Shown piece by piece: positions 39,065 through 50,417 of a DNA stretch of 64,000 nt. Origin of the DNA: Burkholderia cepacia (GTDB taxonomy: Bacteria; Pseudomonadota; Gammaproteobacteria; Burkholderiales; Burkholderiaceae). The translations under genes and the position numbers were made by a program. The stretch is taken from NCBI RefSeq assembly GCF_029962485.1, contig NZ_CP073638.1:124001-188000 (forward strand), read 5' to 3'. Below the pieces are notes generated by a model. The model saw nothing but the letters and a program-made list of their open reading frames with translations, was not told the DNA's origin and did not search any database. Position 1 is the stretch's first letter, and each line of letters starts with the position of its first letter.

Positions 39065-40261
39065 ATGCTCTCCTTATCCCTACGCAGGACGTCGCCTTTG
39101 GGCGCCGCCTGTGCATTGTTGCTGGCGTTGTCGGGCTGTCACGACGGCAAAGACGCATCGTCGGCCCAGCCTCTTCCCGAAGTCGGCGTCGCCACGGTCG
39201 CGCCGCGCACGGTCCGCCTCGCGGACGAGTTCAACGGACGCGTCGAAGCCGTCGACGCGGTCGAATTGCGGCCGCGCGTGAGTGGCTATCTGCAGCGCCT
39301 GGCCTACAAGGAGGGCGACCTCGTCGCGCAGGGTGCGCTGCTGTTCGAGATCGACCCGCGTCCGTACCGGATCGCGCTCGACCGCGCCAACGCGCAGCAG
39401 CAGCGGGCCCGAGCGGCCGCGAGCCTCGCCCAGGTGCAACTCAAGCGCGTGCAGACGCTGATCGATGCGCATGCGACGTCGCAGGAAGAACTCGACAATG
39501 CGCGCGCCACGGCCGAGCAGGCGCGCGCGGACCTGCAGGCGGCCGACGCGGCCGTCGCCGATGCGAAGCTCAATCTCGGCTTCACCGAGGTGCGCGCGCC
39601 GATCGCCGGGCGCGTCGGCCGCGCGGTCGCGACCGTCGGCAACCTCGCGCGTGCGGACGACACGCTGCTGACGACTGTCGTGTCGCAGGACCCCGTCTAC
39701 GTGTACTTCGATTGCGACGAGCAGAGCTACCTGCGCTACAACGCGCGCCGTGCCGATCCGAAGCATCGCGCGATCGGCGCCGATCCCGTGCGCGTGGGCC
39801 TCGCGAACGAGACGGGCTTCCCGCACGCGGGCACCGTCGATTTCCTCGACAACCGGCTCGACCCGCAAACCGGCACGATCCGCGCGCGTGTGCGGCTGCC
39901 GAATGCGGACCATACGTTCACGCCGGGGCTCTATGCGCGCGTGCGGCTCGTCAGCGGCCGCGACCAGGATGCGCTGCTCGTCGACGACAAGGCCGTGCTG
40001 ACCGACCAGGACCGCAAGTACGTGTACGTGATCGGCCCGGGCGACAAGGCGCTGCGCCGCGACGTGACGGTCGGCCGCGAGCTGGAAGGCGAGCGGATCG
40101 TCGAGAAGGGGCTGCAGGCGGGCGACCGCGTGGTCGTCGACGGCGTGCAGCGGATCTACTATCCGGGCGCGCAGGTGAAGCCGAAAGCGCTGCCCGCGCG
40201 TGCCGATGCCGGTAACGCCACGCAGGCCGTGGCCGACGCCGGCACGCCGGCCGCGCAGTGA
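39065..40261 (+). CDS. RND efflux periplasmic adaptor (membrane fusion protein)
   Basis: 398 residues. The lipoprotein signal ends LALSGC (Cys25), so it is anchored to the inner membrane. The MFP core comprises the lipoyl halves VEAVDAVELRPRVSGYLQRLAYKEGD and LGFTEVRAPIAGRVGRAVATVGNL, a helical hairpin (~95-165), beta-barrel and membrane-proximal domains with TVDFLDNRLDPQTGTIRARV. It resembles MexE-type adaptors. GAGG lies 4 bases before the ATG. First gene of the SoxR-controlled operon. Confidence 0.92.
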   Translation: MLSLSLRRTSPLGAACALLLALSGCHDGKDASSAQPLPEVGVATVAPRTVRLADEFNGRVEAVDAVELRPRVSGYLQRLAYKEGDLVAQGALLFEIDPRPYRIALDRANAQQQRARAAASLAQVQLKRVQTLIDAHATSQEELDNARATAEQARADLQAADAAVADAKLNLGFTEVRAPIAGRVGRAVATVGNLARADDTLLTTVVSQDPVYVYFDCDEQSYLRYNARRADPKHRAIGADPVRVGLANETGFPHAGTVDFLDNRLDPQTGTIRARVRLPNADHTFTPGLYARVRLVSGRDQDALLVDDKAVLTDQDRKYVYVIGPGDKALRRDVTVGRELEGERIVEKGLQAGDRVVVDGVQRIYYPGAQVKPKALPARADAGNATQAVADAGTPAAQ

Positions 40262-40274
40262 CGGGAGCGATACG

Positions 40275-43200
40275 ATGGATTTCTCCCGATTCTTCATCGA
40301 CCGGCCGATCTTCGCGGTCGTGCTGTCGATCGTCATTTTCGCGATCGGCCTGATCTCGATTCCGATGCTGCCGGCCGGCGAATACCCGGAAGTCGTGCCG
40401 CCGAGCGTCGTCGTGCGTGCGACGTACCCGGGCGCGAACCCGAAGGAAATCGCCGAATCGGTCGCCGAACCGCTGGAAGAGGCGATCAACGGCGTCGAAG
40501 GCATCATGTACATGAAGTCGGTTGCGGGGTCGGACGGCAGCCTGCAGGTCGTCGTCACGTTCCTGCAGGGGGTCGACCCCGACACGGCCGCCGTGCGCGT
40601 GCAGAACCGCGTGAGCCAGGCGCTGTCGCGCCTGCCCGACGAGGTGCGTCAGTACGGCGTGACCACGCAGAAGCAGTCGCCGACGCCGCTGATGTACGTG
40701 AGCCTCTATTCGCCGGACAACAGCCGCGATTCCCTGTACCTGCGCAACTACCTGACGCTGCACGTGAAGGACGAGCTGTCGCGGCTCACCGGCATCGGCG
40801 ACGTCGGCGTGTACGGCTCCGGCGACTACGCGATGCGGCTGTGGCTCGATCCCAACCGGCTCGCGTCGCGCGGGCTGACCGCAAGCGACGTGATCGCGGC
40901 CGTGCGCGAGCAGAACGTGCAGGTGTCGGCCGGCCAGCTCGGCGCCGAACCGTCGCCGAAGAAAAACGACTTCCTCGTGTCGATCAACGTGCGCGGCCGC
41001 CTGCGCACGGTGCAGGAATTCAGCGACATCGTGCTGCGCAACGGCGACGACGGCCAGGTCGTGAAGCTGTCCGACGTCGCGCGCATCGAGCTCGGCGCGG
41101 GCGACTACACGCTGCGCTCGTATTTCAACGACAAGCATTCGGCCGTGGTCGGCATCTTCCTGTCGCCGGGTGCGAACGCGCTCGACGTCGCGAAGGCCGT
41201 GTATGCGAAGCTCGACGAGCTGTCGAAGCGGTTCCCGCCCGGCGTCGCGTACCGCCCGGTGTGGGACCCGACGGTGTTCGTGCGCGAGTCGATCCGCGCG
41301 GTGCAGCACACGCTGATCGAGGCCGTCGTGCTGGTCGTGCTCGTCGTGATCCTGTTCCTGCAGACGTGGCGCGCATCGATCATTCCGCTCGTCGCGGTGC
41401 CGGTGTCGGTGGTCGGCACGTTCGCGTTTCTCCATCTGCTCGGCTATTCGATCAACACGCTGACGCTGTTCGGGCTCGTGCTCGCGATCGGGATCGTCGT
41501 CGACGATGCGATCGTCGTCGTCGAGAACGTCGAGCGCAACATCGCACAGGGACTGAGCCCGCGCGATGCCGCGCACCAGGCGATGCGCGAGGTGTCGGGG
41601 CCGATCGTCGCGATCGCGCTCGTGCTGTGCGCGGTGTTCGTGCCGATGGCGTTCATGTCGGGCGTCACGGGCCAGTTCTACCGGCAGTTCGCGGTGACGA
41701 TCGCGATCTCGACGGTGATCTCCGCGATCAACTCGCTGACGCTCTCGCCCGCGCTCGCGGCGAAGCTGCTGCGCCCGCACGGCGCGCCGAAGGATGCGCT
41801 CACGCGTGCGCTCGATCGCGCATTCGGCTGGCTGTTCCATCCGTTCAACCGCTTCTTCGAGCGCAGTTCGGATCGCTATCACGGCGTCGTCGGTCGCACG
41901 CTGAAGCGTCGCGGCGTGGTGTTCGCCGTCTATGCGGTGCTGCTCGCGGCGACCGCGCTGCTGTTCAATGCGGTGCCGGGCGGCTTCATCCCCGTGCAGG
42001 ACAAGCTGTACCTGTTCGCGGGTGCGAAGCTGCCGGAAGGCGCGTCGCTTGCGCGCACCAGCGCGGTGACCGAGCAGATGACGAAGATCGCGCTCGGCAC
42101 CGACGGCGTCGAGATGGTGCCGGCGTTCGCGGGGCTGAATGCGCTGCAGGGCGTGAACACGCCGAACATCACGAACTCGTACGTGATCCTGAAGCCGTTC
42201 GACCAGCGTCATCGCAGCGCCGCGCAGATCAATGCGGACCTGAACGCACGCTTTGCGGCGATCAACGGCGGCATTACCTACGCGCTGATGCCGCCGCCGA
42301 TCCAGGGCCTCGGCAACGGTTCGGGCTACTCGCTGTACCTGGAGGATCGCGGTGCGCTCGGCTACGGCGAATTGCAGAAGGCGCTGACGACGTTCCAGGC
42401 CGCGGTCGCGAAGACGCCGGGGATGAGCTATCCCGTCAGCTCGTACCAGGCCAACATCCCGCAGCTCGAGGTGAAGGTCGACCGGCTGAAGGCGAAGGCG
42501 CAGGGTGTCGCGTTGACCGACCTGTTCAACACGCTGCAGGTGTATCTCGGCTCGATGTACGTGAACGACTTCAACATCTTCGGCCGTGTGTATCGCGTGA
42601 TGGCGCAAGCGGATGCCGGCCACCGGCAGACGGCCGCCGATATCGCGAACCTGCGCACGCGCAACGCGAAGGGCGAGATGGTGCCGATCGGTTCGATGGT
42701 GACGGTGGAGCCTGCGTACGGACCCGACCCGGTCGTTCGCTACAACGGCTATCCTGCCGCCGACCTGATCGGCGATGCCGATCCGAAGGTGATGTCGTCG
42801 TCGCAGGCGATCGCGAAGCTCCAGCAGATCGCGAAGGAGGTGCTGCCGCCCGGCATCACGCTCGAATGGACCGACCTCAGCTACCAGCAGGTCACGCAGA
42901 GCAACGCGGCGATCGTCGTGTTCCCGCTGGCGGTGATGCTCGTGTTCCTCGTGCTCGCATCGCTGTACGAGAGCTGGACGCTGCCGCTCGCGGTGATCCT
43001 GATCGTGCCCGTGTGCATGTGCGCGGCGCTGTTCGGCGTATGGCTGTCCGGCGGCGACAACAACGTGTTCGTGCAGGTCGGTCTCGTCGTGCTGATGGGG
43101 CTTGCGTGCAAGAACGCGATCCTGATCGTCGAATTCGCACGCGAACTCGAAATCCAGGGCAAGGGCGTGATCGAAGCGGCGCTCGAAGCGTGCAAGCTGC

Positions 43201-43448
43201 GGCTGCGCCCGATCGTGATGACGTCGGTCGCGTTCATCGCGGGCTCGGTGCCGCTCCTGATCGGCAGCGGCGCCGGTAGCGAAGTGCGTGCCGCCACCGG
43301 CGTGACCGTATTCGCGGGGATGCTCGGCGTCACCCTGTTCGGGCTGTTCCTGACACCCGTGTTCTATGTGGCGATCCGCAAGCTCGCGGGCGGCACGCCG
43401 GCCGTCTGGAGCGAACAGCACGGCACCCTCGAAGGAGAAAACCGATGA
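40275..43448 (+). CDS. RND efflux inner-membrane transporter (HAE1 family, MexF-like)
   Basis: 1057 residues. It is a proton-driven drug exporter with 12 transmembrane helices and two large periplasmic loops. N-terminus FSRFFIDRPIFAVVLSIVIF. The paired aspartates of TM4 are in AIGIVVDDAIVVVENVERN, and GLACKNAILIVEFAREL is the TM10 counterpart. Periplasmic loop features such as VSQALSRLPDEVRQYGV fit MexF/OqxB relatives. The start at 40275 is 13 bp after the adaptor gene; the stop overlaps the outer-membrane gene by 4 bp. Substrates cannot be read from sequence; SoxR control suggests redox-active compounds. Confidence 0.94.
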   Translation: MDFSRFFIDRPIFAVVLSIVIFAIGLISIPMLPAGEYPEVVPPSVVVRATYPGANPKEIAESVAEPLEEAINGVEGIMYMKSVAGSDGSLQVVVTFLQGVDPDTAAVRVQNRVSQALSRLPDEVRQYGVTTQKQSPTPLMYVSLYSPDNSRDSLYLRNYLTLHVKDELSRLTGIGDVGVYGSGDYAMRLWLDPNRLASRGLTASDVIAAVREQNVQVSAGQLGAEPSPKKNDFLVSINVRGRLRTVQEFSDIVLRNGDDGQVVKLSDVARIELGAGDYTLRSYFNDKHSAVVGIFLSPGANALDVAKAVYAKLDELSKRFPPGVAYRPVWDPTVFVRESIRAVQHTLIEAVVLVVLVVILFLQTWRASIIPLVAVPVSVVGTFAFLHLLGYSINTLTLFGLVLAIGIVVDDAIVVVENVERNIAQGLSPRDAAHQAMREVSGPIVAIALVLCAVFVPMAFMSGVTGQFYRQFAVTIAISTVISAINSLTLSPALAAKLLRPHGAPKDALTRALDRAFGWLFHPFNRFFERSSDRYHGVVGRTLKRRGVVFAVYAVLLAATALLFNAVPGGFIPVQDKLYLFAGAKLPEGASLARTSAVTEQMTKIALGTDGVEMVPAFAGLNALQGVNTPNITNSYVILKPFDQRHRSAAQINADLNARFAAINGGITYALMPPPIQGLGNGSGYSLYLEDRGALGYGELQKALTTFQAAVAKTPGMSYPVSSYQANIPQLEVKVDRLKAKAQGVALTDLFNTLQVYLGSMYVNDFNIFGRVYRVMAQADAGHRQTAADIANLRTRNAKGEMVPIGSMVTVEPAYGPDPVVRYNGYPAADLIGDADPKVMSSSQAIAKLQQIAKEVLPPGITLEWTDLSYQQVTQSNAAIVVFPLAVMLVFLVLASLYESWTLPLAVILIVPVCMCAALFGVWLSGGDNNVFVQVGLVVLMGLACKNAILIVEFARELEIQGKGVIEAALEACKLRLRPIVMTSVAFIAGSVPLLIGSGAGSEVRAATGVTVFAGMLGVTLFGLFLTPVFYVAIRKLAGGTPAVWSEQHGTLEGENR

Positions 43449-44956
43449 GCGCCGCTTTCCGTCTTTCCGCGCTCGCGATGTCGGTGACGCTTGCCGCGTG
43501 CGCGGTCGGCCCCGATTTCAAGCGGCCCGATACGGCCACGGCCGAGCGGTTCGCGCGCGACGCGCATCCGGCCGCGCAGCGTGACGCGTCGCCGGCCGAT
43601 ACGTTGCCCGACGCGTCGGCGGCTGCCGATGCCACGTTCTGGCGTGGCTTCGGCGATCCGGCGTTGACGCAGTTGATCGACGCGGCGCTCGCGGCGAACC
43701 AGGACCTGCAGGTGGCCGTGTCGCGCTACGACGCGTCGAATGCATTGCTGTCACAGGCGACCTTCGACCGCTTTCCGACCATCACCGCGAGCGGCCAGAT
43801 CGGCCATCAGTTGATGAGCAAGGACCAGGCGTTCGGCGCGCCGCGCAGCCAGCGCGACACGCCGACGTCCAGCGTCGGGATCAATGCCGCATGGGAACTC
43901 GACCTGTTCGGCCGCGTTCGTCGTTCGATCGAATCCCAGCGCGCGGAAACGGCGGCGAGCGCGGCCGACGTGCGCGCGGTGCGCGTCGCGATCGCCGGCG
44001 AGGTGGCGAGCACGTATGTCGATCTGCGCGGCTCGCAGGAGCGGTTGCGGATCGCGCGCGAGAACGCCGACAACCAGAAGCAGACGCTTGCGCTGATCAA
44101 TGCGCGCGTCGGCGCGGGGCGAGGGTCCGAGCTCGATGCGGCGCGGGCGCGGGCGCAGTACGAATCGACGACGTCGCGGATCGCCGTGTATGAAGCGGCG
44201 ATCGGCGTCGACGAGCATCGGCTCGCGGTGCTGACCGGGCAGACGCCGGATGCGCTGATCGGCCGCTTCGATTGGCCGAAGACCGGCACGGTGGCGGGCA
44301 CGCCGGTGCCGCTGCCGGCGCTGGCCGCAGACATCGATCCCGGCACGCCGGGCGACCTGCTGCGCCGGCGTCCCGATGTCGCGGCCGCCGAGGCAAGGCT
44401 GCACGCGGCGACCGCGCGCGTCGGCGTCGCGACGGCCGACCTGTTTCCGCGCTTCACGCTGTCGGGCCTGCTCGGCAGCGCGACGAGCAGCTACGGGTTC
44501 TTCCGCGCGGGCAGCGACACGAACCTGATCGCGCTCGGCATCGACTGGTCGTTCCTCGACGTCGGCCGCGTGCGTGCGCGGATTGCCGCGAGCGACGCGG
44601 AAGCGGCCGGCCAGCTCGCGCAGTACCGGCAGACCGTGCTCGGCGCGCTGGAGGAAACGGAGAACGCGCTGCTGCGTGTCGCACGCACGCGTGACGAGAC
44701 CGCGCACCTCGTGCGCGCGGCGGACGACAGCGCGCGCGCCGCGCAGCTCGCGCAGACACGTTTCTCGGCCGGTGCGATCGACTACTACGAAGTGCTCGAC
44801 GCGCAGCGGACGCTGCTGCAGGCGCAGGACGCGGCGGCCGACGGGCGGACACGCAGCGCGGTGTCGACGGTCGCGCTGTACAAGGCGCTTGCGGGCGGTT
44901 GGCCGTCGGGCGCGGAGCAGGGCGCGCAAGCCCCGCTCGCGCAGTCGAAGCCGTAG
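43445..44956 (+). CDS. RND efflux outer-membrane channel lipoprotein (NodT/OprM family)
   Basis: 503 residues. Lipoprotein signal with LAAC (Cys19), followed directly by AVGPDFKRPD, the standard start of this family. Two structural repeats have FWRGFGDPALTQLIDAALAANQDL and the later PGTPGDLLRRRPDVAAAEARLHAATARVGVATADLFP. It trimerises into the TolC-like exit duct. The ATG overlaps the transporter stop (ATGA). Last gene of the operon. Confidence 0.92.
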   Translation: MSAAFRLSALAMSVTLAACAVGPDFKRPDTATAERFARDAHPAAQRDASPADTLPDASAAADATFWRGFGDPALTQLIDAALAANQDLQVAVSRYDASNALLSQATFDRFPTITASGQIGHQLMSKDQAFGAPRSQRDTPTSSVGINAAWELDLFGRVRRSIESQRAETAASAADVRAVRVAIAGEVASTYVDLRGSQERLRIARENADNQKQTLALINARVGAGRGSELDAARARAQYESTTSRIAVYEAAIGVDEHRLAVLTGQTPDALIGRFDWPKTGTVAGTPVPLPALAADIDPGTPGDLLRRRPDVAAAEARLHAATARVGVATADLFPRFTLSGLLGSATSSYGFFRAGSDTNLIALGIDWSFLDVGRVRARIAASDAEAAGQLAQYRQTVLGALEETENALLRVARTRDETAHLVRAADDSARAAQLAQTRFSAGAIDYYEVLDAQRTLLQAQDAAADGRTRSAVSTVALYKALAGGWPSGAEQGAQAPLAQSKP

Positions 44957-45012
44957 CGCGAGCAGCGCCGCGCGGCAGGCCGGTGGGATCGTGTCTGTCG
45001 CGCGCCGCATGA

Positions 45013-47697
<2,685 letters not shown>

Positions 47698-47791
47698 GCA
47701 GTGTCTCCAGAAGCATCAGGCTGCGCGGGGCGACGGTCGTGGCGACGCGTCGCGCGACGGAACACCCGCCGATCAGCGGGCAATGAAATGG

Positions 47792-47803
47792 TTGCAATTG
47801 CAA
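47792..47803. promoter_or_regulatory. MarR-type operator box 1, TTGCAATTGCAA
   Basis: A perfect 12-bp palindrome ~95 bp upstream of the E1 start. The identical 12-mer recurs at 49516-49527. Confidence 0.65.
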
Positions 47804-47838
47804 TCGTATCGACGGCCATTGTTGTCGAGGTAAAATTT

Positions 47839-47854
47839 AATTGCAACTGCAATT
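47839..47854. promoter_or_regulatory. MarR-type operator box 2, AATTGCAACTGCAATT
   Basis: A near-palindrome ending 21 bp before the marR ATG. It overlaps the region where the marR promoter should lie, suggesting autoregulation. Confidence 0.6.
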
Positions 47855-47875
47855 CAACGAAAGGAACGACCTGAC

Positions 47876-48331
47876 ATGAGCGCACCCGAACCCGATCTGT
47901 GGTTCTCGTTCGTCCGCGCGCACCGGACGATGATTCGCGAGATCGAACGCCGCCTCGCGGCGGCAGGCCTTCCCGCCTATGCGTGGTACGACGCGTTGTG
48001 GGGGCTCGAAAGCGGGCCCGACGGCACGCGCCGCATGCACGAACTGGCCGATGTGCTCGCGATCGAGCGCTACAACCTGACGCGGCTCGTCGACCGGCTC
48101 GAACAGGAAGGGCTCGTCACGCGCGCGCGGTCGGCCGACGACGGACGCGCCGCGTTTGCGAGCATCACCGACAAGGGGCGCACGCTGCGCAAGAAGATGT
48201 GGAAGGTGTACCAGTCGACGGTCGCGGAACTCTTTCTCGACCAGTTCACCGGCAAGGAGCAGGCGGCGATGGCCGCCGCGCTCGACCGCGCGACGGCCAT
48301 GGCGCGCGACGCGACCGCCGACGCGAAGTAA
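47876..48331 (+). CDS. MarR-family transcriptional regulator
   Basis: 151 residues. Winged helix-turn-helix at ~45-105: GTRRMHELADVLAIERYNLTRLVDRLEQEGLVTRARSADDGRAAFASITDKG. The wing DDGRAA is the MarR signature. Flanking helices form the dimer. It lies between two divergent groups that share the same palindromic boxes: the E1 paralogue to the left, and the shortened E1-like gene and GST to the right. It is the obvious candidate to bind them. Inducer unknown; many MarR proteins release DNA on binding phenolics or on oxidation. Confidence 0.88.
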   Translation: MSAPEPDLWFSFVRAHRTMIREIERRLAAAGLPAYAWYDALWGLESGPDGTRRMHELADVLAIERYNLTRLVDRLEQEGLVTRARSADDGRAAFASITDKGRTLRKKMWKVYQSTVAELFLDQFTGKEQAAMAAALDRATAMARDATADAK

Positions 48332-48349
48332 CGGCAGCCGGCGCGCGCA

Positions 48350-49462
48350 TCAGCCGCGCGCATAACGGTGCATCGCCTGCGCGGCCCAGTCGGCCGGCAC
48401 GCAGCCGTCGTCGGCCAGCAGGCGGAGCGCGACTGCGGCAATCCACCGTGGATCCGGCGTGCGCGTGTCGGGGCCGGCCGAATCCGCGCCGATCGCGCTG
48501 AAGCGGGCAGGGATGAACGCGCCGATCTGTGCGGCGACGTGCCGCGCGTACCCGGTCACCGCGAGCACCGGCGCGTCGCCTTCGCCGAGGCATGCACGGA
48601 TGTGCGCGATGCGCGGTTCATCTTGTGGATGCAGCAGGTTCCAGCGGTCGGCGGCGCGACCGTCGCGCGCGAGCTGCGTGTAGCTCGGGCAGCTCCAGAT
48701 CGTCGAATCGATTCGCCATTCGTCGTGCAGCAGGTCGGCCGCTTCCATCACCTGCGCGAGCGTGCTGCCCGCGCCGCACAGCCGGATGCGCGCAGCCGCG
48801 CCGGCCGCCGTGCGCCGGCCGGCCCGCACCATGCCGTTGAACGCATCGCGGGCGGCCGAGGCCGACAGCGGCTTCGCATAGGGCACGCAGTCGTCATGGC
48901 CCGCGAGGTAGAAAAAGCCCGGCTGGCCGGCGACGTAAAGCGTGCGCAGCGCGTGGCGCAGGATCGCGATCGCTTCGTGTCCCGATGCCGGGTCATACGG
49001 CGTGCACGCTGGGTTCGCGGCCAGCCAGTGCGGGACGTCGGGCGTCACGCCTTTCGGCCAGGACGACGCGGCCGTTTCCGCATCGTTCACGAAGATCCCG
49101 CGATCGACGGTCTCGATCGATGCCAGCCGCAGCCGGTCGATCGCACGCGCGTGCAGCAGGTACAGCAGCGGTCGCTCGAAAGGTTTGCCCGGATCGAGAA
49201 ACCGCAGCGGCCATGCGCTGATGTGGCGATGTGCGCGCGTGTCGGCGAACGATTCGCGCGCATCGGCGCGGACGATCCACACGCGCTTCGACGTCGCCGC
49301 ATCGCGTTCGAGGCAATCGGCGGCCGCACGCATCGCGCCGAGCGGGGATATCGCGCGGCCCTGCGGAGCGAGCCGCCGCGTCGTCAGCCGTTCGAGGCAC
49401 GCCGCCGCGGCGCGGCGGGTGTCGGGTGTCCGCATCGGCGGACCGGGTCGCGCAGTCTGCAT
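48350..49462 (-). CDS. Shortened AceE-like protein: transketolase C-terminal region without the ThDP domain
   Basis: 370 residues. From ~residue 155 it aligns with the last third of the neighbouring AceE paralogue: TPYDPASGHEAIAILRHALRTLYV matches VSYDPTYAYELAVIVRDGLRRMF. IWSCPSYTQLARDGRAADRWNLLHP matches VWSATSLTELRRDGLAAERWNLLHP. The GDG...N cofactor motif is absent and the first ~150 residues do not match the paralogue, so it should not be an active E1 by itself. The frame is intact and AAGGAGGGA precedes the ATG, which argues against decay. It could be a regulatory partner of the E1. It converges with marR. Confidence 0.8.
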   Translation of the reverse strand: MQTARPGPPMRTPDTRRAAAACLERLTTRRLAPQGRAISPLGAMRAAADCLERDAATSKRVWIVRADARESFADTRAHRHISAWPLRFLDPGKPFERPLLYLLHARAIDRLRLASIETVDRGIFVNDAETAASSWPKGVTPDVPHWLAANPACTPYDPASGHEAIAILRHALRTLYVAGQPGFFYLAGHDDCVPYAKPLSASAARDAFNGMVRAGRRTAAGAAARIRLCGAGSTLAQVMEAADLLHDEWRIDSTIWSCPSYTQLARDGRAADRWNLLHPQDEPRIAHIRACLGEGDAPVLAVTGYARHVAAQIGAFIPARFSAIGADSAGPDTRTPDPRWIAAVALRLLADDGCVPADWAAQAMHRYARG

Positions 49463-49515
49463 GTCCCTCCTTCGAGTACTGGCATGTCGCCGGCGCCATC
49501 GGTTCCGGCATAGGA

Positions 49516-49542
49516 TTGCAATTGCAACGATTGTAGTTGCAA
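49516..49542. promoter_or_regulatory. Tandem MarR-type boxes 3 and 4
   Basis: TTGCAATTGCAA (49516-49527, identical to box 1) is followed after 3 bp by TTGTAGTTGCAA (49531-49542). The pair lies between the divergent shortened E1-like gene (start 49462) and GST gene (start 49568) and could control both. Confidence 0.65.
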
Positions 49543-49567
49543 CGATAACCCGATGACAAGGACCGAC

Positions 49568-50215
49568 ATGACCTCGACGCACTCCCTCACGTTCCATACG
49601 GCCGACACGCCGAACGGGCACAAGATCGCGATCTACCTGGAAGAGGCCGGGCTCGCGCACGACCTCGTGCACGTGAACCTGTCCGCGGGCGAACAGCGCA
49701 GCCCGGCGTTCCTCGCGATCAACCCGAACGGCAAGATCCCGGCCATCGTCGATCACGACACCGGGCTGGCCGTGTTCGAATCCGGCGCAATCCTCGGTTA
49801 TCTCGCCGCGAAGACGGGATACCTGCATCCGGAAACGCTGGCCGAGCGCACGGCGGTCCAGCAATGGCTGCACTTCCAGATCGGCGGGATCGGGCCGATG
49901 CTCGGCCAGCTCTGGTGGTTCCTGCATGCATCGAAGACGGTCAATGCGGAAGCGATCGACCGCTATCGGAAGGAGGCCACGCGTCTCTACGGGGTCGTGA
50001 ACAGCCGATTGTCAGCATCGGCGTATCTCGCATCGTCGCGGTATTCGATCGCCGACATCGCGGCATTTCCGTGGCTGCGCACGGCGGCGGAGCTCGATCT
50101 CGACCTTGCCGGCTTCCCGCATGTCGAGCGCTGGCTCGCCGACATCGCCGCGCGGCCGGCCGTTCAGCGCGGCCTGATCGCCTGCCGCACGCCGGCGGCA
50201 GCGGCGGCGCACTGA
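49568..50215 (+). CDS. Glutathione S-transferase family protein
   Basis: 215 residues. The N-terminal thioredoxin-fold domain has PNGHKIAIYLEEAGLAHDLVHVNL, LAINPNGKIPAIVDHD (cis-Pro) and VFESGAILGYLAAKTG (glutathione-binding Glu-Ser). The C-terminal helical domain carries SRYSIADIAAFPWLR. The motif set fits the YghU/YfcG (Nu/disulfide-reductase) group. ATG 49553 is in frame, but AAGGA at 49558-49562 points to the ATG at 49568. TTGCAA boxes lie just upstream. Suggested role: thiol chemistry or detoxification under MarR control. Confidence 0.87.
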   Translation: MTSTHSLTFHTADTPNGHKIAIYLEEAGLAHDLVHVNLSAGEQRSPAFLAINPNGKIPAIVDHDTGLAVFESGAILGYLAAKTGYLHPETLAERTAVQQWLHFQIGGIGPMLGQLWWFLHASKTVNAEAIDRYRKEATRLYGVVNSRLSASAYLASSRYSIADIAAFPWLRTAAELDLDLAGFPHVERWLADIAARPAVQRGLIACRTPAAAAAH

Positions 50216-50226
50216 CGTCGCATCGC

Positions 50227-50248
50227 CCGCGCCGCACGCGCGGCGCGG
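50227..50248 (+). terminator. Stem-loop after the GST gene
   Basis: A perfect 9-bp GC stem (50227-50235/50240-50248) with a 4-nt loop, 11 bp after the stop. No T-run. The rest of the gap to 50417 shows nothing further that I recognise. Confidence 0.5.
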
Positions 50249-50417
50249 AATCCGGCCGGTTGCCCGCCCGGAAACATTGTTCTCCATCGTCGTAAACGTC
50301 TTGAATGCGTGATATTTGCGCCGCGCGATCCGGTTTAGAGTGGCCGCGAATCGATGACGATGTGTCGTATGGCCGCAGCCCCGGGCCGTACAGGCGCACC
50401 AGAGGAGTTGGAGACAA

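Noticed and set aside
39951..43421. An 1156-codon open frame on the minus strand across the RND transporter gene.
   Set aside because: Same GC-bias shadow effect; the sequence is a low-complexity Arg/His/Asp-rich string with no domain, while the plus strand is a full-length RND transporter.
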